NCBI RefSeq assembly: GCF_032854445.1
Contig: NC_088295.1
Coordinates: 3,352,501-3,416,500 of the forward strand
Source of the DNA: Liolophura sinensis
Lineage: Eukaryota; Mollusca; Polyplacophora; Chitonida; Chitonidae
DNA length: 64,000 nt
Direction: 5' to 3'
In this document: in pieces, positions 1 to 12,345 of the stretch
How the letters are laid out: every line of letters starts with the position of its first letter
Numbering within the stretch: position 1 is the first letter of the stretch
Made by a program: the position numbers and the translations under genes
The notes under the pieces: generated by a model
What the model was told of the DNA's origin: nothing
The model's input: the letters and a program-made list of their open reading frames with translations, nothing else
Database searches by the model: none

Positions 1-155
1 CGCCTTTTTAGTGGTATTTCTGTGACAGTGCTGAATGACGGAACGATTCTCTATTTTCGCCTTTTTAGTGGTATTTCTGTGCTGAATGACGGAATGATTC
101 TCTATTGACGCCTGTTTAGTGGTATTTCTGTGACAGTGCTGAATGACGGAATGAT
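1..155. repeat. Short tandem repeat, about 56-bp unit, 3 copies
   Basis: Three consecutive copies begin with cgcctttttagtgg or a close variant and run through ctgaatgacggaa. They differ by a small internal deletion in copy 2. The array is cut by the left edge of the window, so its true length is unknown. Confidence 0.85.
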
Positions 156-1184
156 TGGATTTAAGGGGCTCTCACACGAAGCCGAGTTTAGTCGATTTTT
201 ATTGCCGAGTACGTCACGTGTTAAATTCGTGAAATGTCGGGGAACCCCGGGCGTTGTCGGCGAAAGGTCGCAGAATGGTCGTGACTTTGTCCTGGCAAGG
301 TTGTGCTGATCTATACCAGTCCTAGTGAGCCGTGTCGTATTGTCGAAATCGTTTCTCGATCGGGGGAAGCTCCTGTTAGACTCGTACGTTAAGACTAGAA
401 CGACGTTGTCGTAGTAAAGTCGCACCACTCTTGTATACTCGTTGAACACTCGTGAATTAGTCCTCATGCCCTACTGTTGTCTTACAATACTCGTGTGTCT
501 GTCGTAGAATCTCATTATCAGGTGATCAGACATTTTCAATGCCTAATTTCAAATATCGTTGAGAAGTCATACTACTCGTGGAGACGTCGTACAGCTCGTG
601 CCTCTGTTCTACTACACTCTTACTTCACTCTGTCGTAGAAAGGTCGGGGTTAGTCGGGAACAAGTCTTGGCTGTATCTTCCTGTAGTCGTACAACAGTCG
701 TACTACAGTCACGATTTTTCCTCTTTCATTCCCGACCAACCAAGACTAATCCTCGATTAAACAGGACTGCTGTAGGACTATACACAACAATAACAGGAGT
801 TATCCCCACTTTTTTCACGACTAAGTCGACCTCTAGTCCGAACATAAATCGGCCCTCGTGGGGAGCTACTTTATGTCTTTTCAGTACCGGTAGTATTTCT
901 GGACACATACACAACCATTATAGTGTCTCAACAGTCAAACCGCTTATAATTCTGCATCATCCGCAACAAGCCTCAGGTTAGTTTGCTGTATAATTGGTAC
1001 ATTACAATTGGTATATATGCTATTGCGAGGTTTTTTGTTTTGTTTTGTTTTGTTTTGTTGTTTTCTTTATTTTGTTTTGTTGTTTTTTGGCCAAATTCTT
1101 GACCACATTTTATTTGCATTAACTTACTTATTTTCACTGTTATCCTTGCTGCTTTGTTTACATGATTGATGCTGCAGTATTTTG
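156..1184. other. Intergenic stretch, no gene seen
   Basis: No open frame here has a recognisable family or convincing splice sites. The first 700 bases are unusually rich in CpG-containing words such as gtcgta and ctcgt compared with the AT-rich surroundings. Around 1030-1090 there is a low-complexity run built from repeats of gtttt. Confidence 0.6.
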
Positions 1185-1668
1185 TATTGTACATCGTCAT
1201 AAACCAGCATTCTGCCAGTGGATTGCCAGTCCCCGAGTTCATTTGTATTGTACATCGTCATAAACCAGCATTCTGCCAGTGGATTGCCAGTCCCCGAGTT
1301 AATTTGTATCGTATACCGGCATAAACCAGCATTCTGCCAGTGGATTACCAGTCTCCGAGTTAATTTGTATCGTATACTGGCATAAACCAGCATTCTGCTA
1401 GTGGATTACCAGTCCCCGAGTACATTTGTATTGTACACCGGCATAAACCAGCATTCTGCTAGTGGATTGCCAGTCCCCGAGTTCATTTGTATTGTACACC
1501 GGCATAAACCAGCATTCTGTCAGTGGATTACCAGTCTCCGAGTTAATTTGTATCGTATACTGGCATCAACCAGCATTCTGCCAGTGGATTACCAGTCCTC
1601 CGAGTTAATTTGTATTGTATACCGACATAAACCAGCATTCTGCTAGTGGATTACCAGTCCCCGAAATA
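1185..1668. repeat. 61-bp minisatellite, about 8 copies
   Basis: A unit containing aaaccagcattctgcc and ggattaccagtccccgag recurs every 61 bp. Copies differ by single substitutions (gccagt/gctagt, catcgtcat/caccggcat). Open frames through it on both strands are products of the repeat. Confidence 0.93.
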
Positions 1669-2639
1669 AGTTTTACTGTTTCCATGTAAATTTCCAGGAC
1701 ACAGCATTTAATTGACTAATTCCATGGCAGTGACGTCTAATAAATAAAATTATGGTGCAGCATCACCCCATTATTTTTCTTATATTATTGCCATGATGCT
1801 GGGTTATATTGTATACTGAGAAAGAGGTATACAAAGCCTTTAACATGGGAACTGTTAACAACCTGGGAATGCCAAGCTCTAGCACCTACCCAAGGATCAA
1901 TTACAAACGTTAATCCAGTTTTAATCATCTTATTGTCCTTCAACAACACGGAACAAACCGGTAATGGCGTGTAAAACCAGCCTCCAGTCACCCACAATGC
2001 ATTTCAAGCGCAATAAATCGCCTTGCTACTTGAAACCGAAGCACTGAAGTGGAATTTCCAGTCCAGTAAAATGCAACTGATTGAAAGCCAGAGTTCTTTA
2101 CTAGGTAGTGCAATAACATTTGTGCATAAAGTACAGGCCATTGCTTAAATATCGACAACAATAACTTAGTCGTATCTAGTCTTTACGCGTGAAGAAGTCG
2201 GCTCTACACAAAACGTGTGTCTGTAATGTGTTTAAATTTAAAAAGGAAAACTGTAAATTACCTGGAAGGGAGCACGTTTCATACAGAGGGCAAGGGTCAA
2301 ACCTAAACGAGTCCTCTATAACGATATTGATGACATTTACGTCTCCAGACACCGCTTCTGTCAAATTCACCCGCAATTATATACAACTCGCTAATGACGG
2401 AGTCACATTGATTAGATGAATACTGATGTCTCTTACATCTTCTGAAACTTAACTCGCATTTTAGTAACCGCAGATATTTATCCACATTTACGGCATTCTT
2501 CAGACATGAAAACATACATTCAGCCAGTTGCAAGACAAGAAAACCTACATCCTGAATATAAATGTAAATGTGTTTTATGGCCCTGTTTGGAATTTAGAAT
2601 TGAGATCTTAGCGTATCACTAACCATATGGATGTGACCG
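1669..2639. other. Intergenic, one candidate exon inside
   Basis: This is AT-rich unique sequence. The only coding-like signal is the possible minus-strand exon described at 2262-2357. Confidence 0.5.
2262..2357 (-). CDS. Possible isolated exon, unknown protein
   Basis: On the minus strand a 96-bp open segment is bounded by an acceptor ending ttgacag and a donor gtaatt. It would be a symmetrical phase 1-1 exon, a class common in extracellular modular proteins. The translation starts EAVSGDVNVINIVIEDSF and ends with a cysteine pair in PCPLYETC. I do not recognise the family, and no partner exon is visible within several kilobases. It could equally be chance. Confidence 0.25.
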
Positions 2640-4195
2640 AGCGGTAGTGACTTCGCACAGTATAATTTTGGACGCTAGAAACTTCACACCATTATGACTT
2701 TAGAGGGTAGATACTTCACACAAATATGACTTTGGACGATAGAGACTTCACACAAATATCACTTTGGACGGTAGAGACTTCACACCAGTATAATTTTGGA
2801 CGCTAGGGACTTCACACCATTATGACTTTAGAGGGTAGAAGCTTCACACCAGTATTATTCTGGACGGTGGACTTCACACACCAGAATGACTTTGGACAGT
2901 AGAAGCTTCACACAAGTATGACTTTGGACGATAGAGACTTCACACGAGTATCATTCTGGGCAGCACAGACTTCAAACAATTATGACTTTAGACGGAAGAG
3001 ACTTCACACAAGTATGCCATTGGACGGTAAAGACTTCATAAACGGATGATTTTGGACGGTAGTATGTCTTTGGACGGCACAGGCTTCACACAAGTATGAC
3101 TTTCGACGGTAGAGACTTAACACGAGTATCATTCTGGGCAGCACAGACTTCAAACAATTATGACTTTAGACGGAAGAGACTTCACACAAGTATGTCATTG
3201 GACGGTAAAGACTTTACAAACGGATGATTTTGGACGGTAGTATGTCTTTGGACGGTACAGGCTTCACACAAGTATGACTTTCGACGGTAGAGACTTAACA
3301 CGAGTATAACTTTGGACGGAAGAGACTTCACAAGTGTATGCCATTGGACGGTAGAGACTTCACACATGTATAACTGTGGACGTTAGAGGCTTCACACACG
3401 TAGGACTTTGGACATTAGAGACTTCACAAAAGTATGACATTGGACAGTACAGACTTAACACACGTAGGGCTTTGGACATTAGAGACTTCACACAAGTAGG
3501 ATTTTGGACGGTAGAGTCTTCACACATGTATAACTGTGGACGTTAGAGGCTTCACACCAGTATGAATTTGGGCGGTAGAGACTTCACAAAAGTATGACAT
3601 TGGACAGTACAGACTTCTCACACGTAGGGCTTTGGACATTAGAGACTTCACACACGTCTAACTCTGGACAGTAGAGGATCCACACATGTATAACTGTGGA
3701 CGTTAGAGGCTTCACACCTGTATAACTTTGGGCGGTAGAGACTTCACGCGAGTATCATTTTGAACAGTACAGACTTCAAACAAGTTTGACCTTGGGCGGT
3801 GTCACAAAAGTATGACATTGGACAGTACAGACTTCACACCAGCATGACTTTGGACAGTAGAGACTTCATACGAGTATGACTTTGGACAGTAGAGACTTCA
3901 CACCAGTATGACTTTGGACAGTAGAGACTTCACAAAAGAATGCCATTGGACAGTACAGACTTCACACCAGCATGACTTTGGACAGTAGAGACTTCACACA
4001 AGTAGAATTTTGGACAGTAGAGACTTCACACATGTATTACTGTGGACGGTAGAGGCTTCACACCAGTATGACTTTGGGTGGTAGAGACTTCACAAAAGTA
4101 TGACATTGGACGGTAGAGACTGTACACCAGTATGACATTGGAAGATAGGCACTTCATACCAGTATGAATTTGGACAGTAGAGACAAAAGCACGAT
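2640..4195. repeat. About 32-bp degenerate minisatellite, some 45 copies
   Basis: The words gacttcacacaagtatgac and tttggacggtagaga alternate throughout, with a unit near 32 bp. Substitutions, small indels and local segment duplications are frequent; for example the block around 2940-3110 is repeated around 3120-3290. This looks older and more diverged than the arrays on the right of the window. Confidence 0.92.
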
Positions 4196-4204
4196 ATTCT
4201 TCTC

Positions 4205-4585
4205 CCAAATATGAAAGACTGGCTTCAAATTTGTGTGTTTGTGACATATCTCATTAAATTGGTGTGTTTGTGACATATCTCATTAAATTGGTGTGTTTGT
4301 GATATATCTCATTCAAAGTTGTGTGTTTGTGATATATCTCATTAAATTGGTGTGTTTGTGATATATCTCATTCAAAGTTGTGTGTTTGTGATATATCTCA
4401 TTAAATTGGTGTGTTTGTGATATATCTCATTAAATTGGTGTGTTTGTGATATATCTCATTCAAAGTTGTGTGTTTGTGATATATCTCATTTAAAGTTGTG
4501 TGTTTGTGATATATCTCATTCAAATTTGTGTGTTTGTGATCATTCAAATTGACCTGTTTGTCATATATCTCATTCAAATTTGATT
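4205..4585. repeat. 29-bp minisatellite, about 12 copies
   Basis: The unit is gtgtgtttgtgatatatctc plus an attaaattg or attcaaagtt spacer. It abuts the 32-bp array directly, so two unrelated arrays lie back to back. Confidence 0.92.
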
Positions 4586-4839
4586 ACATTTAGCGAATGT
4601 ACACACACGAAGACGTTAACAGCGCAATTACCGATGTATTCTAAAGTTCTAGTATTCTCCCGTGTGAAATGAAAAGGCAATAATGTGGAAATCTGCGAAT
4701 TAGAATATATGACTGCTGATTAATAGGAATAGCTTCCAAGAAAATTATCTTTCAAGATTTGGTCCACCATCCACTGAAATGGCTATTTTTGAGTTTCATT
4801 GTTTACATATAAACCGATTGATTACTGCCGATCAGTCAT

Positions 4840-5150
4840 GTAATGTCTCATCATGACATGCCTGCCATACAGCCCAAAGGGTGTTCAGTCATGATCATTC
4901 ACCCATAGCATTTATCTCATCATGACATGCTTGCAACAGGCCTTCAGCCTAAAGGGCGTTCAGCCATGATCATTCACTCATATTATTATCTCAGCATGAC
5001 ATGCCTGCTACAGGCCTACAGCCGAAAGGGCGTTAATCCATGACACTTATAGCACTCCATTCACTTATAACATTATCATACCACGATATGCCTGCTACAG
5101 GCCTACAGCCGAAAGGGCGTTCAGCCATGATCGTTCTCTTATAGCATTAT
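4840..5150. repeat. Irregular 65-95 bp repeat, 4 copies
   Basis: Four diverged copies share catgacatgcctgc, then ctacagccgaaagggcgtt and ccatgatcattcac. Spacing is irregular because of internal indels. Confidence 0.8.
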
Positions 5151-6499
5151 GTCCCAAAATATGCTGGTGATGCTTTCAACCCTGACGTTGTCGCCATGTA
5201 GTCACCACAGCACAGAGCCTTTAAAAGTAACAATCTACTTTAAATAGAATGTTGCCACAGATGTACAAGGCAATAATCAAATAAACAAACCTCTGGGCAG
5301 CTTGTTTCACAACAAGTGAGAGCGGCTGTTGATTCGATGATGAGAAGTCCTTTTCGCCATTCTCCATAATTGAATAGCTAAGCTCAATAAACTGATCCAG
5401 TTCACAATAGCAATGGTTGACCAGATGTGGAGCTATCGAGGAATCACTCTAGGAGCAAACATATGAAGACGCTGAGTAGAGCGCATCCACAACCCTGCTC
5501 CGAGCATTGTGAGTCGTACATTTACCTCTTGTAGGGCTTCTCAGCTAACTTCTTGACCAGCATCCGACCATTCTGTCTTTAGCTACACTACCCAGGATAA
5601 TATGTTGTATATACACCTGATCATTTCAAGATAATTTGTAAGTTATCTTTCCGAATTGGTCACTATGGAAATATAAATCATAACTCAAGGTAAAAGTCTT
5701 CGATCTAAATAACTCCACAAGACGCCAGAACAACCATAATGCTTCTATACAGAAAACATTGATTGCAGGATCTCACTTACAGCCTCAGTTTAACGGTGAT
5801 AGTTTAAAAAGTAGTGTACTGTCTGTTATCCACAACAGATCTTTCAAAAGGAATAAGTATCTGCAGTAAAATGGAATGGGAATGGAATTCAAACTCTTGA
5901 CCTCTATACACAAGGCTGAGCCCCGGTAAGATGCGGTGACAAAGGAAAGCTTTCTAGTCTTGGTGGGAGGGTAGGCCTCAATGTTGTCAGAAAGTAATTA
6001 CTCTTGCTGTTTTGTGCTGTCTTTGGTAGAAATAAGTCAATGTTATAGGGTCATTACCTGTACAGATTTTTGTATACTGTTGCCAATCGCTTTAAGAGGA
6101 TTAAGTCACCTCTTATTTTCCATCTGTTTTTTACACGAAGTGTAGTTTTTATAATTAACATGTCGTGTAAGGGAAAGTTAAAAACGGATACGACAAATCC
6201 TAAAAGACTGACACATAATCACACCCATTCTTTGGGGATTTCCCCAAAGGTTGACACCACCCACCACTCCTCCTCCACACACACACATATTACCCCCACC
6301 CACCCACACTTTTCAGCTTAATGATCAGGCTACATGCCAACTATTTGTCCCTAAAAGGTGGCAATTTCCCGACTCGCACTTTGAAGAATTGGAATCTGTC
6401 GAATTGATATTTGTGCGAATTGAAGACATGGCTTAGACCAACCATCACAAAACCACACCTCTGTCAAAGGAACTCCTCACTTGTCTCAGGGCGCTATAG
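5151..6499. other. Intergenic, no gene seen
   Basis: Unique AT-rich sequence with only short open frames that match nothing I know. A CA/CCA-rich low-complexity segment lies near 6250-6310. Confidence 0.55.
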
Positions 6500-7300
6500 C
6501 TCAGATATATTGTCAGGTGTGATCGGATATATTGTAGGTGTGTGATCAGATATATAGACAGGTGTGTAATCAGATATATATACAGGTGTGTGATCATTTA
6601 TTGTCAGTGTGTGTTCAGATATATAGATAGGTGTATAATCAGATATTTTCAGGTGTGTGGTCGTATATTGTCAGGTGTGTACTCAGATAGTGTCAGGTGT
6701 GTGATCAGATATATTGTCAGATGTGTGACCAGATATATTGTTAGGTGTGTGGCCAGATATTGTCACGTGTGTGATCAGATATATTGTCACGGGTGTGATC
6801 AAATAGTGCCAGGTGTGTGACCAAATACATTGTCAGGTGTGTGATCAGATTTATTGTCAGGTGTGTGATCAGATTTATTGTCAGGTGTGTGATTAGATGT
6901 GCTGTCAGGTGTGTAATCAGATATATTGTCAGGTGTGTGATCAGATATTGTCGGGTGTGTGATCAGATGTGCTGTCAGTTGTGTAATCAGATATATTGTC
7001 AGGTGTGTGATCAGATATTGTCGGGTGTGTGATCAGATGTGCTGGCAGTTGTGTCTGATCAGATGTGCTGGCAGGTGTGTGATCATACTGTCAGGTGTGT
7101 GTGGTTAGATATATTGCTAGGTTTGTGATCAGATATATTTGTCGGGTGTGTGATCAGATATATTGTCATTTGTGTGGTCACACTGTTAGGTGTGTGATCA
7201 GATGTATTGCTAGGTTTGTGATCAAATATATTTGTCAGCTGCGTGATCAGATATATTGATCAGCTGTGTGATCAGATAATTGTCAGGTGTGAAATCAGGT
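6500..7300. repeat. 22-27 bp minisatellite, about 30 copies
   Basis: The unit is close to gtgtgatcagatatattgtcag, with variable loss of the atat step. Many copies contain the palindrome TGATCA. The array breaks up gradually at both ends. Confidence 0.92.
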
Positions 7301-7384
7301 TTTTTAGCAATACTTTAAAAGAACAAAATAAATCAATTGCACTGACAAACAGGCTGAGTCTATATAAATGTCTCTCCACGTAGG

Positions 7385-7915
7385 ATATAGTCCACAGCAA
7401 AGGTATTGTATCAAGCCAGTATACCAGGCCCAGGTTTGCAACGCAGTGAAGGGGGCTAGAGTCAGATATTGTAGTAAACAAGTATACCAGGTCCAGGTTT
7501 GCAAAGCAATGAAGGGGGTTAAGCTAAGATATTGTAGTACACAAGTATACCAGATCCAGGTTTGCAACGTCATGGAGGGGGCTAGGCTAAGATATTGTAG
7601 TACACCAGTATATCATGACCAGGTTTGCAAGGCAATGGAGGGGGCTAGGTTAAGATATTGTAGTACACCAGTATACTAGGTCCAGGTCTGCAACGCAATG
7701 AAGGGGGCTAGGCTAAGATATTGTAGTAATCAACTATACCAATTCCAGGTTTGCTAGGCAATGAAGGGGGATAGGTTAAGATATTGTAGTACACCAGTAT
7801 ACCAGGTCCAGGTTTGCTAGGCAATGAAGGGGGATAGGTTAAGATATTGTAGTACACCAGTATACCAGGTCCAGGTTTGCAAGGCAATGGAGGGGACTAG
7901 GCTACAATAAGAAGC
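7385..7915. repeat. 63-bp minisatellite, about 8 copies
   Basis: The unit contains gtataccaggtccaggtttg, then caatgaagggggctagg and aagatattgtagtac, with a 63-bp period. The period is a multiple of three, which keeps reading frames open for about 100 codons on both strands; I do not regard these as genes. Confidence 0.93.
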
Positions 7916-10900
7916 AATCGTTATTTTTTTGTCAGGTGTGTGGTCTGATATATAGTCTCGTTAGCCACTGGCCTATTCAGTACAGGAGAGTACCCAGGGC
8001 GAGTGAAATCAGCGCGAAGCCTGTTTACAGTCACATCGGATCCTGAGTGGAAAGAGTTTCCGAGACATTATGGGGAAAACGACTTCTTTTTCTTCCTATA
8101 TTCACCCTTGACAGATATTTATGGTACAGATTCCAGGCGTTTATTACACACACCTGGAGCTCCCTGATGACATGGACTTTCACAGTGACCCCATTAAATG
8201 CGCTCAACATACTAGAACCTTATCAGTACCGACCAAAATCGCGCGATCTAGATGAGAGTAAAAACGATCTTTTAAGCCCAGACCCTGGCAGACTGTTCGC
8301 TTTTGCCATATTCACAGAGAAAAAACCAGAAATGTGCTAGGCCAGAAAGTCGTTATGCCCAACATTTAATATATGCGTTAAATTAAGTACAAATAATCAC
8401 TGGTGTCCTATTTCTTTTGTTTTATTCATTTATTAATGATTTGCTGTTTTAGTCAAGACAGCAGCCAACAGATGCTATCGTAACAAGCAATTTCCAATTT
8501 TGTCTCATTTTTGCCATTTATGTAGTGTTAGAGCTAAGCTGCGTTGATGCGCCTCTTCTTTGCTGTCGTGCTCCACAAAATCAAATTGTTGGTGTCCAGT
8601 GATTGGTTGCGGTCACTTTCTCTATCGACTCAAGGGCTGCTGACTACTCCCACGTTATTGCTACCAATGTTTAATGTCATCCGAAGAAGTCTATTATGTT
8701 TAAACATATTACAGAAATACCTGACAAAAATAAAATGTATAATGTGAACATTTTATGTGCACTGAATGTATTCATAAACTTTTGGCGCTTCGCACACTTC
8801 TGTCACAGAATTATTTTAAATTTATTGTCAAATACAACAGCGCCTAATTTTAAAACATGAGATGTCCGTAGGCCTAGACTCGATAATACTTTTAGAATAC
8901 TGTTGTACTAAATAAAATTTTAATATTTGCTCTGGTTAAGAGTTTTTATTTCTGTTGACTGATTGACAGAACGCGACAATATGAGAGCTGGACAGTATAA
9001 TTAATCACACATGTAATACACCATCCAGGACTGCTGATAAAGTTTCACAACTATGATTCACAGCGACATATTTCTGTAGGATGTGGATATTATTAAACGA
9101 TGAATGTTGAAAGAAAATAATATTTTTCATGACATGTTTCGTGCCTACTCAGAAAAGACAAATCTGAGCGGGGCTGCACTGAAACCACAAATTCACATCA
9201 TCAAAAAGAACTGATAACATATAAAGCTGTTGAAGCAAGTGTTCTCCAACACTATGTAAACCTATCCTTTGTTATTGAGAATGGAGGGTTAAAGATGAAA
9301 CTGAGAAACCATAGATAACACATCATAAAAGTCCAAAAGTTCACCTAATTGAACGCAAATATCTGAATGCATTTAATTCTTTTCATTAAAGTTTAATAAA
9401 CAATACATAAATGTAGATTTAAATCTAAATGTAGGTTTATTGCCTGAAGGCAATGATCTATTTTTGTGGCTTTTTCCTTGAATATCAAAAAGATCTGATT
9501 CGGTTTTATACCCATTCCGTTAAAATGGAAATCAGTGAAGGACCAAGTTCTGCTTTAACAAAAAAAACGCTTTTGTGGCCGTTTGAAGAGAGAATCTAAA
9601 TGTTTGAACTCAATTTCTTCAACACTTGTAAAGCTTAGGTTTGTGTCACACCGGCGCAAAAAAGTTAATGTGAAAGGAGCAAGACTCGTTTGCCTGGAGT
9701 TCCCATGTAGCCGTGGCCTTTGAAGATAAAGCCCGACATTGTGACACATTTGGCAGCTAAAGGCGATCCCGAGGGCCAGTCTGGGAATTATAGGTACCAA
9801 CAAAAGCTACCCTAGGCTAACTGTGTTGAGATGTGCCTGTGGGAGCCGTCGGTGAGAGATCTCTCTCAAATAGGGGTTTATTAATGGCTCTGTTGGTATG
9901 CAGCCTAAAGTCGACAGCGCTTCTTAACCAAAAGCCTTTAATACATAAGCCTTAGAATTTTTCTGTGTCGTGATTTCAAAGAGCTGTTTATTATAAGAAC
10001 GGTTGGTAAGCCGGTGGCACATCCACCATTTAAACTATACACCAAGCCCTGCTGAATTCGGTACGGAAAATATTAAAGGATGTGCTTTGATACTTAAGAG
10101 GAAATTAAGTAGAGTGATCGTTAAGATCACGAAAGAATCCTCATTAATTTAGTCATTCTGGAGCAGACGTTCGGACTTTAAGACTGCTTATCTCCATCAA
10201 GTCTTTGAGGGCAAATGTGAAAGCTCCTCCTTACTCCATTAGAACATTTTATTCCATATTTCAAACAACTAAACATTACTGTAAACAAATTTCAATATGA
10301 GCGTTAATGCATTAGCTTAGAATCAAGAATCTCGTTCACTGTCTTTTCCTTCTAGCATTAACAGGAAACTTTATTTCATTATTATAATAATATGTACAAC
10401 TAGGGAAGAGAAAATGGGAGAGACTATGGCAAAGTGAGCGCGTTCTGCTGTCCATTCTGATCACTAGTCCTTCAGAACGCTTTACGCCACACTTAACAAG
10501 TAAACAGCACGATAAAAAAATTCCAATGCCATTCTCTTTTATCCTTTTAGCCTCGTTTTTGAAACTTTTTTCCCAAAGAAGAAACGCTCCGGAATTTGTC
10601 GGATAGAAATCTTTATTATTTTGTACTTTTCCCTGTCTTGTCTTTACGTTATTTGACATACATGCGTTTTACTACGCTGTATTCTTCATAGAGTGGGCCT
10701 TTGTCTACGTTTGTCTATGTAACTCTATAGTAAAAATGTAATGTATGAAAACGTACAAAACTAATTGTACGAAATTTACTGGTCACAGAAACGCCAATAA
10801 AGCAAGGATATAAACTGTTTCGATTGAATAATGTGTGTTTTAGGGCTTAAAATGCACACAAATAATATTTCAACAAGGTTATCCAAACTGTGGGGTATCA

Positions 10901-12075
10901 CAAGTGTTTCGTTGCTCTGACATGTAGGTTTCAGTAATAGAAAAGAATCACGGCGTAAAACACCAATCAAATAAATCCAAGAAGAGATCCAGTATTACAT
11001 AACTTCACAAAACAGAGATCAGGCTAAAACAGGAAGTGACTTTTAAAATCAAAGGTAGTATGTGTTCATATGTCATAGCACATCGCGAAAGCTGAGAGAT
11101 ATAAAATTTGGAGAATGAGATAGACAGATGTACTAAGTAATAAGTAAGGAAAATCAATGCGGTTATGTGACCTATAGTATTAACTGTTATTCACCATTGT
11201 ACCGAACCAGACGCATGGAATGCTGGGTAATCTGTTCGCCTAGGCTAAGGTGGGATTAGTGTCACGGACGTGTGTTCGCAGAAACGTTCGCTAAAGCCGA
11301 TCGTGGAATTTGGACATCAGCCGATGAGCCGAAAACCACTCCAGTGGTTATTTTGATGTTTCATCCAGCTTATAAAATTAGCCTAATTCTGAGTGTTGGC
11401 ATATTTTGTTCCATATATTTGAATGTTGTTTCATGTCGTTCTCATGAGTATTTCACTTCTCTGTTATCAGGAATATGTCGGCCTGGAGAAATTGGACTGA
11501 GTCTATGTGTTAACAACCGCGCCTTGCCAGGTATCTGACAAAACTCCTGTCTTAAGCTAGTCCCAATCTGGAAGACGTCAGGCAGATGTAGTGTGTTTAG
11601 GCGGCCATACCGGATGTTCTTTGTTCTGTTGCTTTATCAGACACCGCACCCTTAATGAAGGGAGATAATTACAAAAGTGAATAAAACATTCAGCCACCTG
11701 ATTTCATTCTTTGTGCTACTATAGTTTCGCTCTTCCGTCAGAAGGGTTATTCCGTACTAACCATTGCAGCCAGTATCAATTTAAAATGATGGGTTATTGG
11801 AAATGACAGAAAAACATAGGCCACATTTTTCCCTCCACAATTACCGCAATCGACAGCTGCCAGATGTAAAATGAAGAAGGGGTTTAGTCTGATATGTTCT
11901 CAGGGAACAGAGAAATAATTCTGATGTTTTCCTGACACCTGCTGGGTCCACATCACTAGTGCATCAGTGATTTTGATGACGAGATTTGCATCTCAATTTA
12001 ACATTGTTTTAGCTTAAGTCATATTTTCTGCGATCAGGGTTTTCTGTTTTGTGCGGTAATTAAAATTTTTTACAA
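7916..12075. other. 4.2-kb unique intergenic stretch
   Basis: Both strands carry open frames of 60-107 codons (for example + 8047-8340, + 11272-11538, - 10336-10659). None shows a domain, a biased composition or convincing splice sites that I can tie to a family. This is the longest repeat-free block in the left half of the window. Confidence 0.5.
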
Positions 12076-12345
12076 TCATGGTAGGTTCAGTTTGTAGTCT
12101 GTTGGCCACAGTCATGGTAGTTTCAGTTTGTAGTTTACTGGCCACAGTCGTTTTAGGTTCAACTTGTAGTCTGTTGGCCACAGTCATGGTACGTTCAGTT
12201 TACAGTCTATTGGATACAGTCGTTTTAGGTTCAATCTGTAGTCTGTTGGCCACAGTCGTGGTAGGTTTAGTTTGTAGTCTATTGGCCAGAGTTGTTTTAG
12301 GTTCAATCTGTAATCTGTTGGCCACAGTCGTTTCAAGTTGGATCT
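12076..12345. repeat. 36-bp minisatellite, about 7-8 copies
   Basis: The unit combines ggttcagtttgtagtctg and ttggccacagtcatggta, alternating catggta and cgtttta variants, which hints at a 72-bp dimeric organisation. The period is divisible by three, so open frames cross the array on both strands. Confidence 0.92.

Noticed and set aside
4205-4585. CRISPR-like array (regular short repeats)
   Set aside because: There are no unique spacers between repeats, the repeat is continuous, and the host is clearly eukaryotic. The same applies to the other short-period arrays.
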